Under the pieces are notes generated by a model. That model was not told where the DNA came from. It made no database searches and saw only the letters and a program-made list of their open reading frames with translations. This document shows, piece after piece, positions 7,179 through 12,695 of a DNA stretch of 15,640 nt. The stretch spans positions 1 through 15,640 of the forward strand of contig JBDTLT010000120.1 of the NCBI GenBank assembly GCA_039934635.1. The letters are read 5' to 3'. Position 1 is the first letter of the stretch. Each line of letters begins with the position of its first letter. The DNA comes from DATLFA01 sp039934635 (GTDB lineage: Bacteria; Actinomycetota; Acidimicrobiia; Acidimicrobiales; WLNW01). The position numbers and the translations under genes are program-made.

Positions 7179-8088
7179 AGATCTCCGTCTCGCGGACCTG
7201 TAGGTCGTCGATCATTTGTAGCAGCCGCGAGGTCGCTGCGGCGTCGTCGAGAGGGAGTCGAGGCCGCCGCGGGATGCCACCCGGCAAGCCGAGCAGGCGC
7301 AACGTCGCTTTGGTCGCCTTGATGCTGCCGCCGTCGCCGAGCAACTTGTCGGAGAACCGCAGCAGCCGGCCGTACGCGGCCATCATTGCGGCCAGATCGC
7401 CGGCGCGGTAACAGTCGATCACCTCGACGCACAAGCGCGGCACCACGTTGGCTTCGGTCGTGAGATAGCCGGAAGCGCCGACGGACAGCGCACCCAGCGC
7501 CTGCGTCATCAGGCCGGTGTGTATCTCGACTCGCTCGTCGATGCTCGTGGTGAGCTGCGTGAGGTAGTTGATGTCGGGGCTCGTGCAGTTGATGCCGATG
7601 ACATGGGCATAGCGTTCGCACACACGCGCCATGACGGGTACCGGCACGAAGTAGCCCACCGAGAAGTGGGTCGAGATGACCGCCGGCACGGTGATGCTCG
7701 ACAACACATCGTCGAGGTAGCGCTCGATCTCGTCGTTCGAGGGCTTGCCGACATGACCGATGTCGAGTGAGTACACCTGCATCGCATCGACGCCCACCTC
7801 GGCGCACAACTTGCCGAACGCGATCATCTCGTTCGCGGTGCGCGGCTCGACGCCCATCGCGCGGACGGGCACGCTGCCCCGTAACTCTTCGACCGCGATT
7901 TCGAGCACCCGGCGCAGCTCGTCGGAGGACAGCGTGTAGGCCTCGCCACTGCCGGCACCGCCGGCGTAGACCCCGATACCGGCTGAGTTCATACGTTGCA
8001 GGTGGGCCCGCAGCGCCGGCTCGTCGAGACGCTCGTCGTCGTCGAACGGCGTAAGGCTGATCACATACACACTCGGAACGCGGGGCAT
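7177..8088 (-). CDS. DapA/NAL-superfamily protein without the Schiff-base lysine
   Basis: This 303-aa protein has the length and layout of the dihydrodipicolinate synthase/N-acetylneuraminate lyase family, (beta/alpha)8 aldolases or hydratase-aldolases. Conserved are the substrate-carboxylate loop G-A-G-S-G-E-A-Y-T-L-S (44-54) and the late G-Y-L-T-T-E-A-N-V-V-P (207-217). The catalytic lysine strand, normally G-(I/L)-K-(E/D), reads V-I-G-I-N-C-T-S at 163-170, so Asn167 replaces Lys. The YNxP tyrosine position reads S-T-H-F (139-142). A Schiff-base aldolase mechanism therefore seems impossible. The start is ATG 8088 with AAGAAGG about 5 nt upstream. It lies 10 nt after the reductase stop and is surely in the same operon. 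It may be a hydratase, an isomerase or a binding protein on the aldolase fold; function unassigned. Confidence 0.88.
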   Translation of the reverse strand: MPRVPSVYVISLTPFDDDERLDEPALRAHLQRMNSAGIGVYAGGAGSGEAYTLSSDELRRVLEIAVEELRGSVPVRAMGVEPRTANEMIAFGKLCAEVGVDAMQVYSLDIGHVGKPSNDEIERYLDDVLSSITVPAVISTHFSVGYFVPVPVMARVCERYAHVIGINCTSPDINYLTQLTTSIDERVEIHTGLMTQALGALSVGASGYLTTEANVVPRLCVEVIDCYRAGDLAAMMAAYGRLLRFSDKLLGDGGSIKATKATLRLLGLPGGIPRRPRLPLDDAAATSRLLQMIDDLQVRETEI

Positions 8089-8098
8089 GAGCCTTCTT

Positions 8099-10033
8099 TC
8101 AGATCGTCGCACCCAAGCGGGCGCCGTCGAGGGTGGCGTGCAGCATTCGCCGCGGTGCGAGCGCGTCGCCGATGGGCTGCGCGCCGTCGACCACGCCGAA
8201 GAGCTCGAGACGGGGGCGGCGACCGCAGGCAAAGATCAAGGTGTCGACGCGCCCGAGCGCAGAGAGCGCATTCGTGAACGTGTTGCGCACGATGAGCTCG
8301 CCGTCGCGTATCTCGTGCAGAGCGGTCATCGCTCGAATCTCCACCGACTCTTCGAGCAACCGCCGCGTGAGTGCGTAGCGCGTCGCGTCTTCGATGCCTT
8401 CGCCGTGCACGATCGGCTCTGACAGCAACGTCACTCGGCGTCGCCCACCCCCACTCGCGACGTCGGCCGCGATCAGTGGAGGCAGATGATCGTCGCGTCC
8501 TCCGACGATTACGACGTGGCCACCGAGGTCGGCCTCGCCGCGCAACAGTTGCCAAGCGCTGAACGAAGGGATGCGGCCGATACCGGCGACGGATGGGATC
8601 CACTCCGTCGAACCGGTGGCCAGCACGACGACATCAGCCGCGAGCGAACTCAGTTCCTCGGCGTCGACGCGATGATCGAGCACGACGTCGACGTCGGTGA
8701 GATGCGCGGCCAGTCTTTGCGAGTAGTTGGCGAACTCGGGCCGGTGACGCCCGAGGTCGCGCAGCGCGCCGCCGAGTGCCGGCTGCTCGTCGTACAGCCG
8801 CACTTCGTGACCGCGGCGAGCGGCGAGGCGCGCACACTCGACGCCCGCGGGACCGCCGCCGATGATGACCACGCGGCGCGGTTGCGCACCGCGGCCGCGG
8901 TCCAACTCGGCCTCGCGACCCGCCGCGGGATTGACCGCGCACGAGACCGAGCGGCCGTAGTGGCATTCGTTGCCACCGATACAGGTGTTGACCAGTTGGT
9001 CTTGGCCGAGACGCACTTTTTCGACGATGCGGGGATCGGCGATGAGCGCTCGAACCAACGCCACCATGTCGGCGCTGCCTTCGGCGAGGATGCGCTCGGC
9101 GTGGCGCAGGTCGACGATGCGTCCGGCGACGATCACGGGGATGCGTCCCTCGACCGCGGCTCGCAGGGCTCGGGCCGCCGCGACGTTGGGGCCGGGCTCG
9201 GTGTAGGCCGACGCGACGTACGCCATCTTGGCGCCTTGGTCGAGGCCGCTGTACGTGCCGCCGCTGACATTGAGATAGGCCACGCCGCGATCCGCGAGCA
9301 GGCGGGCGACTTCGCACATCTCTTCGAGATTTTCGTGGCCCGAGACCCGTACGCCGATGGGGAACCCGGCGTGGGTCGCACCGTGGATCGCATCGAGGAT
9401 CTCGGTGAGCAGTCGCAGGCGATTCTCGAGACTGCCGCCGTAGTGGTCAGCGCGATGATTCGTGCGCGGTGACAAGAATTGATTGAGCAGGTAGCCGTGC
9501 GCGCTGTGCACCTCCATGCCATCCATGCCGGCGGCCAACGCGCGCCGCCCGGCCTCGGCGCACGCGGCGACGAAGTCGGCAAGTTCGTTCGTGGTGAGTG
9601 CGTGCGTGACTTTGCGCCGGTACTCGTCTTCGATGATCGAAGGCGCGATCGCCGGCTGGAACGTGTCGTTGTGCTGGCTCGCGCCAAGGTGGAAGATCTG
9701 GCCGATCGCCTTGGCCCCGTTGCCGTGCACGACATCGACCTGCTCGGCCATCGACGGGATCATCGTGTCGTAGTACGCACGACCCTCGGCGGTCAGCGGA
9801 TGCGGCGGGACCGCGTCAGGATCGGCGGCAAATGACGCGACGAATGGTCCGGGACCGAACGGGAAATTCATCACGCCGTGAAACGCGTGCAACCCGACGA
9901 GACCGACGTCGCGTGAACGCTCGTCGAGATAGCGCAAATAGCGCGCCTGCGACAAGCGCGGCCCGTGCACGGCCATCATCACTCGGTTGCGAAGTGTCAC
10001 TCCGCCGATATCGATCGGCTCCAACAGTTGCAT
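8099..10033 (-). CDS. Old-yellow-enzyme-family reductase with C-terminal FAD/NAD domain (FadH/TMADH-like)
   Basis: This 644-aa protein matches the multidomain class of 2,4-dienoyl-CoA reductase, trimethylamine dehydrogenase and related enoate reductases. The N-terminal FMN barrel (1-340) has L-x-N-R near residue 14 and V-H-S-A-H-G-Y-L-L-N-Q-F-L-S (175-188), with the paired His176/His179, then Y-G-G-S-L-E-N-R. The Fe-S region (351-365) contains Cys351, Cys357 and Cys365, but Gly354 sits where the second Cys of CxxC normally lies. FAD binding is clear in R-V-V-I-I-G-G-G-P-A-G (387-397) and V-V-V-L-A-T-G (468-474). The second nucleotide-binding loop is degenerate (V-G-G-R-D-D-H-L-P, 510-518). 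The C-terminal I-G-D-A is present. The start is ATG 10033. It is the first gene of the five-gene operon and probably reduces a conjugated C=C bond or oxidises an amine; the substrate is unknown. Confidence 0.93.
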   Translation of the reverse strand: MQLLEPIDIGGVTLRNRVMMAVHGPRLSQARYLRYLDERSRDVGLVGLHAFHGVMNFPFGPGPFVASFAADPDAVPPHPLTAEGRAYYDTMIPSMAEQVDVVHGNGAKAIGQIFHLGASQHNDTFQPAIAPSIIEDEYRRKVTHALTTNELADFVAACAEAGRRALAAGMDGMEVHSAHGYLLNQFLSPRTNHRADHYGGSLENRLRLLTEILDAIHGATHAGFPIGVRVSGHENLEEMCEVARLLADRGVAYLNVSGGTYSGLDQGAKMAYVASAYTEPGPNVAAARALRAAVEGRIPVIVAGRIVDLRHAERILAEGSADMVALVRALIADPRIVEKVRLGQDQLVNTCIGGNECHYGRSVSCAVNPAAGREAELDRGRGAQPRRVVIIGGGPAGVECARLAARRGHEVRLYDEQPALGGALRDLGRHRPEFANYSQRLAAHLTDVDVVLDHRVDAEELSSLAADVVVLATGSTEWIPSVAGIGRIPSFSAWQLLRGEADLGGHVVIVGGRDDHLPPLIAADVASGGGRRRVTLLSEPIVHGEGIEDATRYALTRRLLEESVEIRAMTALHEIRDGELIVRNTFTNALSALGRVDTLIFACGRRPRLELFGVVDGAQPIGDALAPRRMLHATLDGARLGATI

Positions 10034-10050
10034 CAATCCCCGCTCGGTCG

Positions 10051-10067
10051 AGGGCCGCTCGGGCCCT
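10051..10067 (-). repeat. Intergenic hairpin element, copy 3 (before reductase operon)
   Basis: On the minus strand AGGGCCCGAGCGGCCCT forms a perfect 6-bp stem with a CGAGC loop. It ends 17 nt before ATG 10033. From the predicted -10 box at 10080-10075, transcription would start at about 10068, so the hairpin would be the extreme 5' end of the operon mRNA. It also lies just upstream of the divergent hydrolase promoter, so as duplex DNA it could serve as an operator for both directions. Confidence 0.65.
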
Positions 10068-10074
10068 GCGTGGC

Positions 10075-10080
10075 ATGTTA
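10075..10080 (-). promoter_or_regulatory. Predicted -10 box (TAACAT) for reductase operon
   Basis: TAACAT on the minus strand fits TANNNT. The start point would be about 10068, giving a leader of roughly 35 nt that opens with the hairpin element. It shares two bases with the opposite -10 box of the hydrolase gene. No clear -35 sequence is seen. Confidence 0.45.
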
Positions 10081-10084
10081 AACT
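10079..10084 (+). promoter_or_regulatory. Predicted -10 box (TAAACT) for alpha/beta hydrolase gene
   Basis: TAAACT is the most AT-rich stretch of the divergent 75-bp intergenic region and fits TANNNT. A start near 10091 leaves a leader of about 18 nt containing the GGGGAGGG Shine-Dalgarno. No -35 match is visible. Confidence 0.45.
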
Positions 10085-10108
10085 CTGCTGTTCCCAGGGG
10101 AGGGCGGC

Positions 10109-11014
10109 GTGACGAGAGATGCACGGACCCCTTCCGTGTGGGTCGGGCTCATGGGCTCCACGTTCTCGCAGTCGTTCCGGCAAGTCGGCCAATGGAACAC
10201 CCGCGTCATCGAAGCGGGGGCGGGTGCACCGTTGTTGTTGCTGCACGGGACCGGTGGTCACTGTGAGGCCTACTCCCGCAATCTTGCGCCATTGTCCGCG
10301 CGCTTCCGCACGATCACGTTCGACTTCGCCGGTCACGGTCTTACGACACACGCGACGCAGGATCTCGAGATCGACGACTACGTCGATCAGACACTTGGTG
10401 TGATGGATGTCCTGGGCATCGAGCGCACCAACCTGTCGGGTGAATCGCTCGGCGGTTGGGTCGCGGCTCGGCTCGCGGCCCGTTACCCCGGTCGCGTGCA
10501 CCGCATGATCCTCAACACGCCTGGTGGGACGCTGGTCAACGCGGCGGTGATGGACCGCATCCGCACGCTGAGCCAAGCGGCGGCCGATGATCCGAGCGAA
10601 GAGCGTATCCGTGCCCGGCTCGAGTGGCTGATGGCCGACCCGGCGTCGGTCACCGACGAGCTCGTCGATATCCGGCGCACGCTCTATTCACGGCCCGGGT
10701 TCGCACAGTCGATGCGCCATCTGTTGTGCCTGCAAGACGTCGCAGTCCGCACCCGCAATTTGCTCAGCGATGAAGAGCTGGCCTCGATCACCGCACCGAC
10801 GATGGTCGTGTGGACGAGCAACGACCCGTCAGGGCCGGCCGCCGAGGGTCGAGCAATTCGTGAGCGAATTCCGGGTGCGTCGTTCCACTTCATCGACGGT
10901 GCGGGTCACTGGCCACAGTGGGAGCAAGCGCAAGCGTTCAACGATCTCCACCTGTCTTTCTTGGCCAGCACGGCCTTCTTGGGCAGCCCGGGTTCCTTGG
11001 GGGACAACCGATGA
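10109..11014 (+). CDS. Alpha/beta-hydrolase of the meta-cleavage (C-C hydrolase) type
   Basis: This 301-aa cytoplasmic alpha/beta-hydrolase resembles MhpC/BphD-like hydrolases that cut vinylogous 1,5-diketones after extradiol ring fission. The oxyanion loop is L-L-H-G-T-G-G (44-50). F-D-F-A-G-H-G at 71-77 is the usual strand-4 loop. The nucleophile elbow G-E-S-L-G-G places Ser113. Asp239 in W-T-S-N-D-P-S and His267 in G-A-G-H-W-P-Q-W-E complete the triad. The start is GTG 10109 with GGGGAGGG just upstream. Its stop overlaps the next ATG (ATGA), so the two are translationally coupled. The nearby extradiol dioxygenase supports a C-C hydrolase role, but plain esterase or lactonase activity cannot be excluded from sequence. 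Confidence 0.9.
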   Translation: MTRDARTPSVWVGLMGSTFSQSFRQVGQWNTRVIEAGAGAPLLLLHGTGGHCEAYSRNLAPLSARFRTITFDFAGHGLTTHATQDLEIDDYVDQTLGVMDVLGIERTNLSGESLGGWVAARLAARYPGRVHRMILNTPGGTLVNAAVMDRIRTLSQAAADDPSEERIRARLEWLMADPASVTDELVDIRRTLYSRPGFAQSMRHLLCLQDVAVRTRNLLSDEELASITAPTMVVWTSNDPSGPAAEGRAIRERIPGASFHFIDGAGHWPQWEQAQAFNDLHLSFLASTAFLGSPGSLGDNR

Positions 11015-11715
11015 TCTACGGAGAAGAGCGGCAGACACTCGACGCAGCATCGATCGGCGGGGCCTGGCGCGCCGGCTTCGATCGGCTGGCCGAGCTCGCG
11101 CTCGAATCGCAGGCACTCGATCCCGGCGTGCGCGAGATCGGCCTCGCGCTCACGTTCGCGGGGCGCGGCATGACACGAGAAGCTCGCCGGCACGGCCAAC
11201 GCGCGCTCGACTGTGGATTGACTCGCCCGCAGGTCGTCGAGGCCTTGATCACCGGCTTGTTGCACGGCGGCTACGGGATCTTCTGGGAATGTGCCTGGAT
11301 GATCGACGACGCACCCGCCGCGCCCTGGGTGGGCAACCCGGAGGCCGCGCTCGACGATCCGGCAACGATCAGGGCCTACTTCGAGGATGTGTGGGGTGGC
11401 GCGCTGCCGCCGTGGTTGCAGCTCACCGGCGATGCCAGCCCCGAGCAACTTGCCGCCTACTACCAGCTGCGCACCGACGCCATGGGCGAAGGCGCGCTCG
11501 CCAAGAAACACAAAGAGATCATCATCATGTTGATGAGCTGCGCCGAGCACTACGACTTCGGCATCGACGTGCATGCGCGCGGCGCGCTCGCCGCCGGCGC
11601 GTCCCGAGCCGAACTCATCGACGCGGTACGCGCCTCGGTGATCGCGGGGGGCATCGTTGCCTGGGTCGCGGGCTTCGGGCTGGTCAATACCGCATTGAAC
11701 GACGCCGGCGCCTGA
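11011..11715 (+). CDS. Carboxymuconolactone decarboxylase (AhpD-like) family protein
   Basis: This 234-aa all-alpha protein contains two CMD-like halves. The C-terminal half (about 167-215) carries the AhpD-type motif: S-C-A-E-H at 176-180 (Cys177, His180) followed by H188 and A-G-A-S-R-A-E-L-I-D-A-V. The N-terminal half (about 40-90) repeats the pattern (G-L-T-R-P-Q-V-V-E-A-L-I) but lacks the Cys. The motif is CxxH rather than the CxxC of AhpD, closer to gamma-carboxymuconolactone decarboxylases, yet the family includes many uncharacterised enzymes. The start is ATG 11011, overlapping the hydrolase stop by 4 nt, with TGGGGGA about 7 nt upstream. It is likely a decarboxylase or isomerase acting on the hydrolase product; this is inference from coupling. 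Confidence 0.85.
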   Translation: MIYGEERQTLDAASIGGAWRAGFDRLAELALESQALDPGVREIGLALTFAGRGMTREARRHGQRALDCGLTRPQVVEALITGLLHGGYGIFWECAWMIDDAPAAPWVGNPEAALDDPATIRAYFEDVWGGALPPWLQLTGDASPEQLAAYYQLRTDAMGEGALAKKHKEIIIMLMSCAEHYDFGIDVHARGALAAGASRAELIDAVRASVIAGGIVAWVAGFGLVNTALNDAGA

Positions 11716-11734
11716 GCCCGAGCAGCTTTCAGAG
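11713..11734 (+). repeat. Degenerate fourth copy of the hairpin element
   Basis: Starting in the TGA stop of the CMD-like gene, the plus strand shows G-C-C-C-G-A-G-C, one variable base, G-C-T, then TTCAGAG. It parallels copy 2 (minus strand, 7175-7155) with one deleted base, and the similarity continues into a GGGG-CAAG run. The hairpin pairing is not preserved. No plus-strand gene follows; the opposite dioxygenase gene ends at 11748. It may be a decayed copy or a chance match. Confidence 0.3.
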
Positions 11735-11747
11735 GGGCAAGTTCAGA

Positions 11748-12668
11748 TCACTCGACAAACGCGGCTGCGCATGCCGTCCCCGTCAACCACGCGGGCTGTG
11801 CTTCGTAGCCGTAGACCTCGAGGGCCGCGCCCCACGCGGCTGCTGCCGTGATCCACGCGCGGATCTCATGACCGCCGTTGCCTGCGTCGCGATCGATGTC
11901 GGCGTCGGAGAGATCCAGTAGCGCTTCGAGCGATCCGCGCGCGAGATGATCCAGGAACCATTTGTCCCACGCGGCGTTGACGCGCCCGTTGTTGGTCGCG
12001 GCAGAAGCGAGGATCTTCGTCTCGCGCGAGGCCTGCACTTCGCGCGCCGTTGCTCGGCCGTCGATGACGAAGCGACGCAGTTCGTCGTCGATCTCGCCGT
12101 GATCGGGGTCGGTGGGCGGCAGCCAGTGCGACAGCCCTCCTGAACCCACGATGAGCACCCGTTCGCCGGCGCTCTCCCGCACGGCAACACCGATGGCGTG
12201 ACCGAGGTCGGCGCAGCGCCGCAGGGATGGCCGGGCGGGACCCGTGCACGAGAGCATGATCGGTACGAGCGGTAGGTCGAGTTGCGGGGCGAACAACACA
12301 TACGGTTGCGTGATGCCGTGGTCGACGCCCATGTGCAGCGACAGGGCAGGGTCGAATCCTTGCGCTTGCAACGATGCGTGCATCGAGCGGGCCAGCGGTG
12401 CTGCCGAAGGGAGATCGTCGCGTGGTGTGAGGTAGTCACCGAACGAAGTGATGTGGTCGGTGCCGATGCAGAACGCCGGCATCACGTCGTAGAAGAAGTT
12501 GCGGTAGTGGTCAGGACCGATGACGACGATGGCTGTCGGTCGCGCGGCCTGCGCCGCTGTCCGCACTCGTATCGCCGCCGCGAGGAATGCACCATCGTCG
12601 ACGGCGAATTCGCGACTATCCCAGAACGGCGAGTGCGACATCGCCACGGCGCCGACGATCGTGCTCAC
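11748..12668 (-). CDS. Class III extradiol ring-cleavage dioxygenase (LigB/MhpB-like)
   Basis: This 306-aa protein resembles 2,3-dihydroxyphenylpropionate 1,2-dioxygenase (MhpB, about 314 aa), a non-haem Fe(II) enzyme that opens catechols beside the hydroxyl pair. Metal ligands by analogy with LigB are His12 (A-M-S-H-S-P), His54 (I-G-P-D-H-Y) and Glu268 (G-G-H-E-I-R-A-W). The acid/base His pair is H117 in G-V-D-H-G-I-T-Q-P and H181 in G-S-G-G-L-S-H-W-L-P. All expected active-site residues are present, so it should be active. It starts with GTG 12668, six nt after a TACTGT box, with no Shine-Dalgarno. It converges with the hydrolase/CMD pair (32-nt gap). The actual catechol substrate is not readable from sequence. 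Confidence 0.92.
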   Translation of the reverse strand: MSTIVGAVAMSHSPFWDSREFAVDDGAFLAAAIRVRTAAQAARPTAIVVIGPDHYRNFFYDVMPAFCIGTDHITSFGDYLTPRDDLPSAAPLARSMHASLQAQGFDPALSLHMGVDHGITQPYVLFAPQLDLPLVPIMLSCTGPARPSLRRCADLGHAIGVAVRESAGERVLIVGSGGLSHWLPPTDPDHGEIDDELRRFVIDGRATAREVQASRETKILASAATNNGRVNAAWDKWFLDHLARGSLEALLDLSDADIDRDAGNGGHEIRAWITAAAAWGAALEVYGYEAQPAWLTGTACAAAFVE

Positions 12669-12674
12669 AGTGCG

Positions 12675-12680
12675 ACAGTA
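12675..12680 (-). promoter_or_regulatory. Predicted -10 box (TACTGT) for leaderless dioxygenase mRNA
   Basis: Minus-strand TACTGT is identical to the MFS -10 box and lies 6 nt before GTG 12668, leaving no room for a Shine-Dalgarno. The gap between the phosphatase stop and this gene is only 27 nt, so read-through from the phosphatase is an alternative. Confidence 0.45.
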
Positions 12681-12695
12681 CCTTGCGCGTCAGTA

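Noticed and set aside
6128..7807. 559-codon minus-strand frame across amidohydrolase B and the DapA-like gene
   Set aside because: It is an Arg-rich out-of-frame shadow of two well-supported genes.
10034..10576. Upstream extension of the reductase reading frame
   Set aside because: It runs antisense through the alpha/beta hydrolase gene; the family N-terminus begins at ATG 10033.
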